Shown in pieces: positions 1-8,335 of a DNA stretch of 64,000 nucleotides. The position numbers and the translations under genes were made by a program. The notes under the pieces are model-generated. The model saw nothing but the letters and a program-made list of their open reading frames with translations. It did no database searches and was not told where the DNA came from. The DNA lies in assembly GCA_016185275.1 (NCBI GenBank), contig JACPNX010000040.1, positions 1-64,000 on the forward strand, in the 5' to 3' direction. The first letter of the stretch is position 1, and each line of letters opens with the position of its first letter. Source of the DNA: Actinomycetota bacterium (GTDB taxonomy: Bacteria > Actinomycetota > Acidimicrobiia > Acidimicrobiales > Iamiaceae).

Positions 1-277
1 TCCAGCTCGATGCGATGGGCGCGAAGGGCCACGACCGGAGGCGGACAGGACAGCCAAGAGTCTGCGCGAACAGGCTCCTATGAGGTCACGCAACCGGCCG
101 AGAACCCGAGTTCGGTGGTCCCGCTGAAGGGCCGACAGTTCACTACAAGGACACAGTCGGTCAGTCACACACCAGGGTCAGACCCAGCAGCGGGACCACC
201 ACTCGGGAGTCTCCTCCACACCGTTCCGGACCGGCATGTTCATCATGGCTGTCACACCCCCTGCGGATGATGGAGCC
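1..277. other. Left-edge stretch without a recognised gene
   Basis: No reading frame here has convincing composition or a recognisable domain. The sequence is less GC-biased than the rest of the window and contains no tRNA-like structure that I can see. It may be the 3' flank of a gene lying outside the window. Confidence 0.4.
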
Positions 278-442
278 ATGCAACGGCAGCTCACCCTCCT
301 CGAGACCACGCCCGACTGGCGGATCGACGAGCGCACCCGCGAGCTCGGTCGGCGGGGCGTCGCCAGGGCCCGCGCCGCGCTCGCGGACGCCGCCGGCGGC
401 CCGACCGACCGGCCCGCCGGCGAGCGCCGCACGGCGGCATGA
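278..442 (+). CDS. Small arginine-rich hypothetical protein (54 aa)
   Basis: A 54-residue product beginning MQRQLTLLETTPDWRIDE and rich in Arg and Ala. It has no signal peptide or membrane segment. The motif following the start (TPDWRIDERTRELGRRG) looks like an ordered amphipathic segment, and similar short proteins with a 'RTRELGRRGVA' core seem familiar to me from related actinobacteria, but I cannot assign a function. An in-frame ATG at 245 would add 11 residues; neither start has a strong ribosome binding site. It lies 52 bp before the thiolase on the same strand and could share its transcription unit, although the thiolase has its own -10 box. Confidence 0.5.
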   Translation: MQRQLTLLETTPDWRIDERTRELGRRGVARARAALADAAGGPTDRPAGERRTAA

Positions 443-482
443 CGGAGCACATCCGGCCTCGTCGACGGTGCTCGGGCGGTCC

Positions 483-488
483 TAGGGT
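483..488 (+). promoter_or_regulatory. Leaderless -10 box for the thiolase
   Basis: TAGGGT sits 6 nt before the ATG at 495 with no Shine-Dalgarno in between, so transcription would begin at or next to the start codon. Confidence 0.55.
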
Positions 489-494
489 GGCGCG

Positions 495-1676
495 ATGACC
501 GAGGTCGTGATCGTCGAAGCCACCCGCACTCCCGTCGGCCGGCGCGGGGGCGGGCTGTCCAGCGTCCACCCCGCCGAGCTGCTCGGCCAGGTCCAGCGGG
601 AGGTGGTCGAGCGGTCCGGCGTCGACCCCGTCGAGGTGGGACAGGTCGTCACCGGTTGCGTGAGCCAGGTGGGCGAGCAGTCCTTCAACGTGGGCCGCAC
701 GGCGTGGCTGGCCGCGGGCCTGCCCCAGTCGGTGGCCGTCACGACCGTCGACACGCAGTGCGGCTCCTCGCAACAGGCCACCAACGTGGCCACGAGCCTG
801 GTCGGGTCGGGAGCCGTCGATGTGGCCCTCGCCTGCGGCGTGGAGCTGATGAGCCGGATCCCGATCGGGTCGAACTCGTCGAAGAAGCTGGGGCTCGGCG
901 TACCGATCCCCAAGACGTACTTCGGCCAGTACGAGTTCACGTCGCAGTTCGAGGGCGCCGAGCGCATCGCCGAGAAGTGGGGCATCAGCCGCGAGGACGC
1001 CGACCAGTTCGGCCTGCGCTCCCAGCAGCTGGCCGCTCGGGCCTGGGCCGAGGGCCGGTTCGGGACCCAGGTCGCAGAGGTCGACGCGCCGGACGTGGAC
1101 GAGGAGGGCAAGCCGGTCGGCACCGTGCACCGCGTCAGCCGCGACGAGGGGTTGCGCGAGACGTCCCTCGAGAAGCTGGCGCAGCTCAAGCCCGTAGCCC
1201 GCGAGGACGGGGTGCACACCGCCGGCTCCTCGTCCCAGATCTCCGACGGCGCAGCGGCCGTGCTGTTGGCCAGCGCGTCCCGCGCCGAGGCGCTCGGCTT
1301 GCGGGCCCGGGCCCGGGTGGTCGACACCTGCCTCGTGGGCGTCGACCCGGTCCTCATGCTCACCGGTCCCATCGACGCCACGCAGCGGCTGTTCGCCCGC
1401 ACCGGCCTCACGATGGACGACATGGATGTGGTGGAGATCAACGAGGCATTCGCCTCGGTCGTGCTCGCCTGGCAGCGCGAGCTCGGCGCCGACCTGGAGC
1501 GCGTGAACCCGAACGGCGGCGCCATCGCGCTTGGCCACCCGTTGGGCGCCACGGGCGCCGTCCTGGTCACCAAGGCGCTGCACGAGCTCGAGCGCACCGG
1601 TGGTCGCTACGGCCTCATCACCATGTGCTGCGGCGGTGGCCTCGGCACGGGGACCATCATCGAGCGGCTCGGCTGA
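495..1676 (+). CDS. Thiolase family acetyl-CoA acyltransferase
   Basis: A 393-residue thiolase of normal full length. It would condense or cleave acyl-CoA, either in beta-oxidation (fatty acid or sterol side chain) or as an acetyl-CoA C-acetyltransferase, in the cytoplasm. The nucleophilic cysteine is visible in TQCGSSQ (Cys89), the catalytic histidine in GHPLGAT (His348) and the second cysteine in MCCGGG (Cys378/379). The N-terminal EATRTPVG motif is typical of the family. Start: ATG with a TAGGGT hexamer 6 nt upstream, fitting a leaderless mRNA. Substrate chain length cannot be read from the sequence; no other beta-oxidation gene lies beside it. Confidence 0.93.
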   Translation: MTEVVIVEATRTPVGRRGGGLSSVHPAELLGQVQREVVERSGVDPVEVGQVVTGCVSQVGEQSFNVGRTAWLAAGLPQSVAVTTVDTQCGSSQQATNVATSLVGSGAVDVALACGVELMSRIPIGSNSSKKLGLGVPIPKTYFGQYEFTSQFEGAERIAEKWGISREDADQFGLRSQQLAARAWAEGRFGTQVAEVDAPDVDEEGKPVGTVHRVSRDEGLRETSLEKLAQLKPVAREDGVHTAGSSSQISDGAAAVLLASASRAEALGLRARARVVDTCLVGVDPVLMLTGPIDATQRLFARTGLTMDDMDVVEINEAFASVVLAWQRELGADLERVNPNGGAIALGHPLGATGAVLVTKALHELERTGGRYGLITMCCGGGLGTGTIIERLG

Positions 1677-1761
1677 CGCGAACGTCGGGCGGCAGCCGTG
1701 CCGCCCCATCGGCGCAGTATGCGCCCTCTCGTGGCTCGGGCCACCGGTAGCTGACCGACCC

Positions 1762-1767
1762 AGGAGG
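1762..1767 (+). promoter_or_regulatory. Shine-Dalgarno deciding the GTG start of the nuclease gene
   Basis: A perfect AGGAGG lies 5 nt before GTG 1773 and 14 nt before the next in-frame ATG (1782), favouring the GTG. Confidence 0.6.
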
Positions 1768-1772
1768 CCACC

Positions 1773-2351
1773 GTGGCCACCATGCCCGGACCGACCACCG
1801 AGCGCCGGCGCTCCGCCCCCATGCTCATCGCCCTCGCGGTGCTCGTCGCCGTCGTCGCCGGCCGGCCGCTCGTCCAGCGGGCGAGGGACCGCTCCGCGCC
1901 GCTCTCGGGACCCGGTGCAGGCATCGTGGTGCGGGTGGTCGACGGCGACACGGTCGACGTCCGCCTCGCACGTGGCCAGGAGCGGGTTCGGCTGCTCGGC
2001 GTCGACACGCCCGAGACGGTCAAGCCCGGAACGCCCGTGCAGTGCTGGGGCCCCGAAGCATCCCGCCACACCAAGGCGCTCCTACCGGCGGGCACGAGGG
2101 TCCGCCTCGTGCGCGACGCCGAGGTGCGCGACCGGTACGGCCGCCTCCTCGCCTACGTGTGGAGGTCGCGAGACGACCGGTTCGTCAACGCCGACCTCGT
2201 GGCAGGAGGTTGGGCCCGCGTCCTGTCGATCGAGCCGAACACCGCCTACGCATCCGCGTTCGCCGCGGCCGCGGCCAAGGCCCGAGCCGAAGGGCGAGGC
2301 CTGTGGGGCGCGTGCCCGGCGGTCGAGCGCGCTCCGCCCGCTGGTGGGTGA
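1773..2351 (+). CDS. Membrane-anchored or secreted thermonuclease-like (SNase) protein
   Basis: 192 residues. A hydrophobic segment at about residues 15-32 acts as signal peptide or anchor, followed by a staphylococcal-nuclease-like OB fold. Family motifs are present in order: VVDGDTVDV, RVRLLGVDTPET, DRYGRLLAYVW, and a C-terminal helix ending EGRGLWGAC. The catalytic Arg (in RVRLLGVD), Glu (in DTPET) and Arg (in RDRYGR) positions are conserved, so it should be an active Ca2+-dependent phosphodiesterase outside the membrane. Start GTG 1773 is supported by an AGGAGG box. Similar single-domain nucleases are widespread in actinobacteria; a role in nutrient DNA/RNA degradation is inferred. Confidence 0.88.
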   Translation: MATMPGPTTERRRSAPMLIALAVLVAVVAGRPLVQRARDRSAPLSGPGAGIVVRVVDGDTVDVRLARGQERVRLLGVDTPETVKPGTPVQCWGPEASRHTKALLPAGTRVRLVRDAEVRDRYGRLLAYVWRSRDDRFVNADLVAGGWARVLSIEPNTAYASAFAAAAAKARAEGRGLWGACPAVERAPPAGG

Positions 2352-2374
2352 GACCCGTCGGTAACGTGACCACC

Positions 2375-3217
2375 GTGAGGACGCTGGCCGAACGGCTCGG
2401 ATACGCAGCCGACGCCCGCATCCTGATCATCGGGTGCGACGACCTCGGGTCGAGCCAGGCCGCGAACTCCGGCGTGTACGACGCCCTCCGGGGCGGCATC
2501 GCCACCACCGCGTCGCTGATGGTCCCGTGCCCGTGGGCCCGGGAGGCGGCGGCGCGCTACCGCGGCGAGGACGTCGGCGTGCACCTCACCCTCAACGCCG
2601 AGCACGACCTCTACCGCTGGGGACCGATCACCTGGGCCCCGTCGTTGCTCGACGGAGACGGCGGCTTCCCGCGCACCCTGGCCGACCTCTGGGACCACGC
2701 CGACCTCGACGAGGTGCGCCGCGAGCTGCGGGCCCAGGTCGAACGGGCCATCCTCTGGGGCTTCGACGTGACCCACCTCGACTCGCACATGAGCGCGCTC
2801 CAGCAGCGTCCGGAGTTCTTCGACGTCTACCTGGAGCTCGCCGTCGAGTTCGGCCTACCGGTGCGACTGTGGGGCCCCGAACAGCAGCGCGCCGTCGGCT
2901 TCCCGTTCCGGGAGCTGGCCGCCGATGAAGGGGTCGTCTTCCCTGACCAGGTCCTCGGTCTCCGCGGCGTCGGGAGCCGGCGCGCGCTGGAGCGGGCGCT
3001 CGTCGACCTGCCCCCCGGCGTCACCGAGGTCGACCTCCATCCTGCGCTCGACACCCCGGAGCTGCGGGCGTGCACCCCGGACTGGGCGGCCCGCGTCGAC
3101 GACCACCACCTCGTCGCGCTGGACACCGAGCTGCCGGCGATGCTCCGGCGAGCCGGAGTCGAGCTGATCGGCTACCGAACCCTGCGCGGGCTGCAGCGGG
3201 ACAAGACCGGCGCCTGA
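2375..3217 (+). CDS. ChbG/YdjC family carbohydrate deacetylase
   Basis: About 280 residues, matching the ChbG/YdjC family length. These are metal-dependent TIM-barrel-like deacetylases acting on N-acetylated sugars such as chito-oligosaccharides. The metal ligands are visible: an Asp pair in GCDDLG near the N-terminus, a His in GVHLTLNAEH, and HLDSHMS for the second/third histidine. Start chosen at GTG 2375 because TAACGT (2362-2367) is 7 nt upstream; GTG 2366 in the same frame is the alternative. The true substrate is unknown and no glycosidase is adjacent. It lies just downstream of the nuclease on the same strand. Confidence 0.88.
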   Translation: MRTLAERLGYAADARILIIGCDDLGSSQAANSGVYDALRGGIATTASLMVPCPWAREAAARYRGEDVGVHLTLNAEHDLYRWGPITWAPSLLDGDGGFPRTLADLWDHADLDEVRRELRAQVERAILWGFDVTHLDSHMSALQQRPEFFDVYLELAVEFGLPVRLWGPEQQRAVGFPFRELAADEGVVFPDQVLGLRGVGSRRALERALVDLPPGVTEVDLHPALDTPELRACTPDWAARVDDHHLVALDTELPAMLRRAGVELIGYRTLRGLQRDKTGA

Positions 3218-3224
3218 GCGCCTG

Positions 3225-3475
3225 AGCGCCCGGGCGCCCGGAATCGTGAGCCGCTCGCACCGCCGCCCGCCCAAACCGGGAGCCGCCCGCGGGCCGACGG
3301 CGAGCCGCCCGCCCAACCCGGGAGCCGCCGCAACGGCCAACCGCGACGGCGAACCCGCGCGAGGGCCGAACCCCCGAAGCCGCCTGGCCGAACCCCCGAG
3401 CCGCTGGCCGAACCCGCGACGGCCAACCCCGAAGGCCAAACCCGAGGGCCAACCCGGCATGGATGCCGGGCGGCC
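3225..3475. repeat. Degenerate C/G-rich short repeats between convergent genes
   Basis: About 250 bp of imperfect units built on ccgcccgcccaa, gccgaacccg and ggccaacccg separate the ChbG-like gene from the convergent SCP2-like gene. No protein frame here looks genuine. The region probably grew by slippage and may help terminate transcription. Confidence 0.55.
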
Positions 3476-3494
3476 GGAGGCCGGATGGTCGGCT

Positions 3495-3980
3495 CTACCA
3501 GTCGGTCCGTTGCGCGAGACGTGCGAGCGCCTCGCGGTAGCTGGCTGTCTGCGTCACGGGCAGGACCGCGAGCAACCGGGCCATGTTCCCCACCACCTTG
3601 ATGCGTCCCTGCATGAACGCGGCGGTGATGTCGAGGTCGCCCCGCACCACCGCGACGGCGTCGTCATGCGTCGCCGTGAGCGTCACGTCGACTCCGCCGT
3701 CACCGCCTCCGACCGCCGACGCCGCCGACCCGGACGCCGACGACCCTGATCCGGCCGCCGACGCCGACCCGGCCGCGGCGACGGCCGCGTCACCGGTCAG
3801 GACCTCGACCACCCGGCCGTCGCCGAAGACCTCGACGTAGCGGACGTCTCCGCCAGGACCGCCCGTGACGACCCGCGCCACGCGCGCCGACGCACCCGGC
3901 CGAACCGGAAGCTGCCCGGCCAGCTCGGCCCACGACCGCAACCACTCGTCGCTCAGGAACGCGGCCACCGTGGCTCCCAT
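3495..3980 (-). CDS. SCP2 sterol-binding-domain-like protein
   Basis: A 161-residue cytoplasmic protein beginning MGATVAAFLSDEWL. N-terminal FLSDEWLRSWAEL and C-terminal 'VVRGDLDITAAFMQGRIKVVGNMARLLAVLP' features (hydrophobic tunnel helix, then G-x-(I/V)-K-V-x-G) match the SCP2/sterol-carrier fold, which binds lipids or acyl-CoAs. A low-complexity Ala/Ser/Gly insert (about residues 72-100) separates the two halves and is unusual for the family. Nine further in-frame residues upstream (from 4007) run into a tandem repeat, so I prefer the internal Met. It lies downstream of mca on the same strand. Confidence 0.7.
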   Translation of the reverse strand: MGATVAAFLSDEWLRSWAELAGQLPVRPGASARVARVVTGGPGGDVRYVEVFGDGRVVEVLTGDAAVAAAGSASAAGSGSSASGSAASAVGGGDGGVDVTLTATHDDAVAVVRGDLDITAAFMQGRIKVVGNMARLLAVLPVTQTASYREALARLAQRTDW

Positions 3981-3995
3981 CGGGGCGGCGCACCG

Positions 3996-4086
3996 TTCAG
4001 TGTGCACCGCCGGTCAGTGTGCGGCGCCGCCCAGTGTGCACCGCCGGTCAGTGTGCGGCGCCGCCCAGTGTGCGCCGCCGTCCAGC
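3996..4086. repeat. Tandem repeat upstream of the SCP2-like gene
   Basis: A roughly 34-bp composite unit, alternating CAGTGTGCACCGCCGGT and CAGTGTGCGGCGCCGCC, repeats about 2.5 times. It lies between mca and the SCP2-like gene, in the likely 5' region of the latter. There are no spacers of constant size and unique sequence, so this is not a CRISPR. Confidence 0.75.
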
Positions 4087-4151
4087 GCGGGCCGGTCGGG
4101 GGCGCGCTTCGGCTTCGGCACGCACCGGGCGATGCCGCGGGCGCTGCCGAC

Positions 4152-5006
4152 TCAACGGACACCGGAGAACAGGTCCAGCTCGGGCAGCCCGCTGTCCACC
4201 TCGCTGCGAGCCAGGACCCACTCCTCCCAGGGGTGCACGGCCGAGGCCACGTCATCGGACAGCCCGAACCAGAACGGCGAGTCCGGGTCGATCTGGGTGG
4301 CGTGGGCCCGCAGCGCCTCGGCCCGCACGTGGTACAGCCCCGCCACGTCGATGCTCGTGGTGATCCGGTCGTCCTGTGAAGGACGATCGAACCAGCGTTG
4401 GTCGTAGGGCGACTCGAGCCCCAGCTCCAGGAACTTCTCGTGCATGGCCAGGATGCGCTGGCGCGACCAGACGGAGTAATACACCTTGCTGACCGTCCAC
4501 GGCTCCCCCGCTTCGACGTAGGCGGAGGGTTCGGCGGCGGCGTCGACGGCCGCCATGGTCACGTCGTGCACCCGGATGTGGTCGGGGTGCGGGTAGCCCT
4601 GCTGGTCGTCGCTGTACGTCAGCACCACCTGCGGGCGCTCGCGGCGCAGGATGGCGACGAGGCGGCCGACGGCCTCGTCGAGAGGCGCGTTGGCGAAGTT
4701 GCCAGGGTCCTCGTTCTCGGGCGTCCCGGGCATGCCGGAGTCCTTGTAGCCGAGCCACTCGAGCGCGTCGTACCCGATGATCCCGGCCGAGCGGGCCAGC
4801 TCCTCGCGTCGCACGTCGTGGATGCGCTCGCGCACCTCGGGCGTGTCCATCGCCGGGTTCAGGATGTCGCCCGCCTCGCCACCGGTGCAGCAGACGAGCA
4901 CCGTGCGCACGCCCTCCTCGTGGTACTTGTGCACGGTGCAGGCTCCCTTGGACGCTTCGTCGTCGGGGTGGGCGTGCACGGCGAGCAGGCACAGTCGGTC
5001 GCTCAT
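4152..5006 (-). CDS. mca: Mycothiol S-conjugate amidase
   Basis: 284 residues, the usual Mca length. The enzyme hydrolyses mycothiol S-conjugates of electrophiles, releasing GlcN-Ins for mycothiol recycling and a mercapturic acid for export. Zn2+-site motifs are AHPDDE near the N-terminus and PHPDH at about residue 143; CCTGGEAGDILNPAMD is characteristic of Mca rather than MshB. Start is ATG 5006, with TAGCGT 8 nt upstream, so the transcript is probably leaderless; a 54-nt in-frame extension upstream is rejected. Its presence implies that the organism makes mycothiol, an actinobacterial thiol. Confidence 0.93.
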   Translation of the reverse strand: MSDRLCLLAVHAHPDDEASKGACTVHKYHEEGVRTVLVCCTGGEAGDILNPAMDTPEVRERIHDVRREELARSAGIIGYDALEWLGYKDSGMPGTPENEDPGNFANAPLDEAVGRLVAILRRERPQVVLTYSDDQQGYPHPDHIRVHDVTMAAVDAAAEPSAYVEAGEPWTVSKVYYSVWSRQRILAMHEKFLELGLESPYDQRWFDRPSQDDRITTSIDVAGLYHVRAEALRAHATQIDPDSPFWFGLSDDVASAVHPWEEWVLARSEVDSGLPELDLFSGVR

Positions 5007-5014
5007 CGGCGCGC

Positions 5015-5020
5015 ACGCTA
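5015..5020 (-). promoter_or_regulatory. Leaderless -10 box for mca
   Basis: On the minus strand TAGCGT lies 8 nt before the ATG at 5006. Confidence 0.55.
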
Positions 5021-5091
5021 CCGGCCTTCCGGCCCGGCACCGACAAGCCGGGCACCGCACCCACGAGCCGAGACCGCGACGCGTGCGCGAC

Positions 5092-5124
5092 CGGGCCCCG
5101 CCGACCGTCGGTCGGCGGGGCCCG
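5092..5124 (-). terminator. Intrinsic terminator-like hairpin
   Basis: A perfect 15-bp G/C stem (GGGCCCCGCCGACC plus one flanking pair) closes a 3-nt GTC loop. It lies 65 bp past the stop of the membrane protein gene and before the mca promoter on the same strand. There is no T-tract, as is common for high-GC actinobacterial terminators. Confidence 0.65.
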
Positions 5125-5189
5125 CACGTCGTCGGTCTCGGCCCCCGCCGTCGTCATGTGGACGGGCCCGGTGGCAACGGGGAGGCGGG

Positions 5190-6392
5190 TCACCTCGGGA
5201 GGGCCGGCGGTCCCGGCAGGACGGTGCTCCCTCGGAGGTCACGCTCCTCCGCTCGCATCCGCGGTCCGGCGAGGACGAGGGCCGACCGGTCGTGCCACGG
5301 CGAGCCTCCCGGCGGTAGCCGCAGGCGCACCTTCGCCGCACGGAACGGCAGGCTCCGGTCCGACGACCAGGGCGCGTACGGGGCCATGACGAAGCCCGCG
5401 ATGGTCACGAGGACCCGGTCGTAGTTCACCCGCCAGCCGGCGAAGTCCCGCCACGCCTGGTCGAGATCTTCCACGAGGGGCACCCCCGCCTGCCGCAGCT
5501 CGCCGACGAGCTGGTCGAACTCACCGCGCTCGACGGAGATGGGGTCGCCCGGTGCCGGAGCCGCGTCGTAGGTGATGCCGTAGAAGTCGGCGATCCTGCG
5601 CAGCGCCAGGTAACCGGAGCGCAGGCACAGCTGGGCCTGGGGCATCGGCCCGGCCTCCACGGTCGACAGCAGCACCGCCGCGGAGTCGAGGACCGCGCCG
5701 GCGGCGGTGATCCACGAACGTCCCGGGATGGGCGACCGGAAGAACACGAGCGCCGGCTGCGAGGTGTGGGTCTCCTCGATGTCGGCGAACCAGCGCTCCC
5801 ACTCCGCGAACAGGTCCGACGAGCGCTCGAGCCAGCCGATGGTCCAGTGGCGGCGGATCAGCGCTCCCGTCCACGGCGGATCACCGGCTCGGACCTCGAG
5901 CATCGACACGTTCAGCTCCCGCCGTTGGAACGCGGCGTAGATCGACGGGAGGTAGCTGATGAGCAGGGCCACGAGGCCGAGGCCGACGATGGCCTCGATG
6001 ACGGCCACGAAGGTCGTCGGCAGGTCCGGAGCGGGATGGGACCCGAGGGTGGTGATCGACGTGCCCGACAGCGTGAACGCGTCCCGCAGCGACGCGACCC
6101 CCAGTCCCCAGAAGATTGCCGTGGATCCGGCGATCACCGCGGCCAGCCAGGCGAAGGGCAGGGCGAGCAGCGCCAGCGGTGCGTACAGCGCCATGACGCG
6201 GTCGCGTGAACCGTAGGAGCGGGCGAACCGCAACCGCAGGTCGAACACCTTGCGCATGAGCCAGAAGACGATGCGCGCCATGCGGACCTGGCTGGCGCGG
6301 GGCAGGACGACCGTACGGATCGCGGAGTGCAGGACCCCGAGGACCACGGTCGTCCCCGCGAGCACGGAGAGGACCCGCGCCGCGACGGCCAT
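5190..6392 (-). CDS. Membrane protein with ion-channel-like pore segment
   Basis: 400 residues. Hydrophobic segments occur near residues 5-25, 68-98 and 128-150, followed by a long cytoplasmic C-terminal half rich in charged residues and Trp. Between the membrane segments the re-entrant-looking stretch DAFTLSGTSITTLG resembles the pore helix and filter of two-TM potassium channels, but the canonical TxGYG is not present (TTLGSH instead). I therefore call it channel-like only by inference. Genes of this layout occur in actinobacteria as uncharacterised proteins. It is followed 2 bp downstream of another membrane protein gene (6395-7603), so the two probably form one operon. Confidence 0.6.
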   Translation of the reverse strand: MAVAARVLSVLAGTTVVLGVLHSAIRTVVLPRASQVRMARIVFWLMRKVFDLRLRFARSYGSRDRVMALYAPLALLALPFAWLAAVIAGSTAIFWGLGVASLRDAFTLSGTSITTLGSHPAPDLPTTFVAVIEAIVGLGLVALLISYLPSIYAAFQRRELNVSMLEVRAGDPPWTGALIRRHWTIGWLERSSDLFAEWERWFADIEETHTSQPALVFFRSPIPGRSWITAAGAVLDSAAVLLSTVEAGPMPQAQLCLRSGYLALRRIADFYGITYDAAPAPGDPISVERGEFDQLVGELRQAGVPLVEDLDQAWRDFAGWRVNYDRVLVTIAGFVMAPYAPWSSDRSLPFRAAKVRLRLPPGGSPWHDRSALVLAGPRMRAEERDLRGSTVLPGPPALPR

Positions 6393-6394
6393 GG

Positions 6395-7603
6395 TCAGGA
6401 CCCGCCGGAGCTGCCGCCGTCGCCTCGGCTGCCGGTCCCGCCTTCGGACCGGCCGGACCCCCGGCGGCGCGCAGAGAAACCGGCCAGGCCGGCGAGCAGG
6501 CCGCCGCCTCGCGGCGGGCGCCCGTCCCGACCGTCGCGGTCGTCGCCCTCGTCATCGAGCTCGTCGTAGTCGCTTTCGTCGATCTCGTCGGCGTCAAGGT
6601 CGGCCTGGTCGAGGTCGGCCTGGTCGAGGTCGGCCTGGTCGAGGTCGCGGTCGGTCCGACGGTTGGCGCGCCCGGCCCGGCCCCGCACCGGGCGCTGGTC
6701 GCCGGCCGCCATCCGGCTCGCCTTGCGGGCCTTGAACGCGCCGAAGCCCATGGCGGCCACGGCTGGCATCAGGAAGGTGAGGATCACGCCATAGAGGACG
6801 AACACCACGCCGACGCCGAGCGCGCACCACATCCAGATCTTCGACGGGTCGGGGTTGTTGCGCGACGAGAGCACGGCGAAGCCGATCAGCAGCAGGGGCA
6901 ACCCGAACAAGGCGAGCGACCACGGGGGCAGCAGCTCGCGCAGCCGCACCTGCTCGTAGCGCACCTTGGGCACCGCCAGCTTTGTGGCCTTGGTGCCGTT
7001 GGTCTTGGCGGCGGCGTCGAGACCGCTCTGGCGCTGCTGGATGGCGGCCTTGGTGGCGAGGGGGAGAACCGGCCGTGGGAACACCGGGAAGGCGGCGGCG
7101 GCGACGAAGGCCACCAGCGCGCCGACGAAGGCCAGCCCGACCCAGCTGCCGCCCGGCTTGGACCGCAGGTCGGCCACCATGCCACCGAGACCACCGGCCT
7201 CGCGGCGCGCCGCCGTGGCCTCGGCGACGCGGTGGGCCCGGGCGACGCGGTTCCCGGCCTCGGGCCCGGCGCCGGATCCGACCTCGGGCCCGGCGCCGGA
7301 TCCGGCGCTCGTGGCGGCGCGATTGCCTGCCGCCTTGGACGGGGCGCGCGACGGAGCCCGGGTGGGACCCGGCGCCGGGCGGCCGGACCGGCGCCCCGCG
7401 GCGGTCTCGCCCGCTGGCGGCGAGGCGACGCTGGCGCGCCGGCGCACGCCGCGCACGGGGGACCTCGACGGGTTGGCCGGCGGCTCGGCGGTGGACTTCG
7501 TCGATTCTCGCCGCGCCGCCGCCGACCGCCGGGCGGCGAGCGCCTCACGCTGCTGGCGGTTGCGGGCCTGGCGCCTACGCTTCGGCGCGTCACGGTCGCT
7601 CAC
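6395..7603 (-). CDS. Hypothetical three-TM protein with basic N-terminus and acidic repeat tail
   Basis: 402 residues. The first ~135 residues are strongly basic and Ala/Gly/Pro-rich, with a duplicated GSGAGPE segment. Three hydrophobic helices follow (WVGLAFVGALVAFVAAAAF, SLALFGLPLLLIGFAVL, WMWCALGVGVVFVLYGVIL). The tail carries three DLDQA repeats encoded by a 15-bp tandem (about 6595-6650), then an Asp/Glu run and a Gly/Arg-rich end. GTG start 7603 has TAGCGT 7 nt upstream. No family was recognised. It is probably cotranscribed with the channel-like gene downstream. Confidence 0.7.
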   Translation of the reverse strand: MSDRDAPKRRRQARNRQQREALAARRSAAARRESTKSTAEPPANPSRSPVRGVRRRASVASPPAGETAAGRRSGRPAPGPTRAPSRAPSKAAGNRAATSAGSGAGPEVGSGAGPEAGNRVARAHRVAEATAARREAGGLGGMVADLRSKPGGSWVGLAFVGALVAFVAAAAFPVFPRPVLPLATKAAIQQRQSGLDAAAKTNGTKATKLAVPKVRYEQVRLRELLPPWSLALFGLPLLLIGFAVLSSRNNPDPSKIWMWCALGVGVVFVLYGVILTFLMPAVAAMGFGAFKARKASRMAAGDQRPVRGRAGRANRRTDRDLDQADLDQADLDQADLDADEIDESDYDELDDEGDDRDGRDGRPPRGGGLLAGLAGFSARRRGSGRSEGGTGSRGDGGSSGGS

Positions 7604-7610
7604 CGCCCCG

Positions 7611-7616
7611 ACGCTA
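7611..7616 (-). promoter_or_regulatory. Leaderless -10 box for the three-TM protein
   Basis: Minus-strand TAGCGT, 7 nt before the GTG at 7603. Confidence 0.5.
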
Positions 7617-7744
7617 CCGTCCGCCGGCGCCGGCCCAGCCGTCCCAGCCGGCCCAGGCCGCTCAGTAGGCCCAGCCGTCCCGGCCGGCCCAGCCGTCGAC
7701 CCGAGCTCGGCGCCGCGGCAGCGGCCGCCGCCGTCGTCCTGGGG

Positions 7745-8308
7745 GTGGCGTGCAGCGCAGGATCGGTCGCGGCCGGAGTCACGTCCATCGACGGTCGGCC
7801 GGTGGTCCGGTTCCGCACGTGTGGCACGGGGCTCGTCGACAGCCTCGCCGTGCGGCGCTCCGGCGACGGCAGGGTGGTCTGGACGGCTCGCCGGCGCGCC
7901 GGGGCCCGCGGTGCGCTCGAGATCCCGATCGCCGCCACCGTCGAGGGGTACCGCGTGGCCGACCGCACGGGCGGCCGGCTGGAGCCGGGCCGGCGGTACT
8001 CCGTCGACGCCCGCTCCACCACCGGCGCGCGTTGGGGCGGCCCGGGCTTCGACCCCGCGGATCTGCGTCCCGGGCGGGTCCGAGTGGCCGGGCGCGACCT
8101 CGCCTACGCGCGCTGGGCCGGCGCTCCGCCGTCGTGCCCGGACGTCGGCGCGGGCCGGATCGTCCTGGGGGTGGCCGCCGTCGGCGGCGCCGGCGCGCTG
8201 CTCGCCATCGCCCTGCGGCTCACGATCGCGGCCGCGGCCCGCCGAGCCGGCGTCACCGAGCCGGAGGTGCCCAGACGTCGTGGCCGGCGTCTTCCCGGCG
8301 AGCGCTGA
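7745..8308 (+). CDS. Putative exported protein with C-terminal TM segment (start uncertain)
   Basis: The conserved-looking part (from 'TSIDGRPVVRFRTCGTGLVDSL' on) has good codon composition and ends with a membrane helix (RIVLGVAAVGGAGALLAIAL) and a basic tail. Upstream in the same frame lies an Arg-rich stretch followed by AAAAAAAVVLGVACSAG, which reads like a lipoprotein signal peptide. That suggests the true start is before 7745, but no ATG/GTG/TTG exists in frame between 7232 and 7745. GTG 7745 is the only conventional choice that does not run deep into the opposite gene. A non-standard start or a sequencing error is possible. Confidence 0.5.
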   Translation: MACSAGSVAAGVTSIDGRPVVRFRTCGTGLVDSLAVRRSGDGRVVWTARRRAGARGALEIPIAATVEGYRVADRTGGRLEPGRRYSVDARSTTGARWGGPGFDPADLRPGRVRVAGRDLAYARWAGAPPSCPDVGAGRIVLGVAAVGGAGALLAIALRLTIAAAARRAGVTEPEVPRRRGRRLPGER

Positions 8309-8335
8309 GCCGCGCCACGCTCACGAACGCCGGCG

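Noticed and set aside
10-270. 86-codon ORF at the left edge
   Set aside because: No RBS, no domain, composition typical of non-coding sequence.
3996-4086. Possible short CRISPR array
   Set aside because: Units are directly adjacent and themselves near-identical, with no unique spacers; no cas genes in the window.
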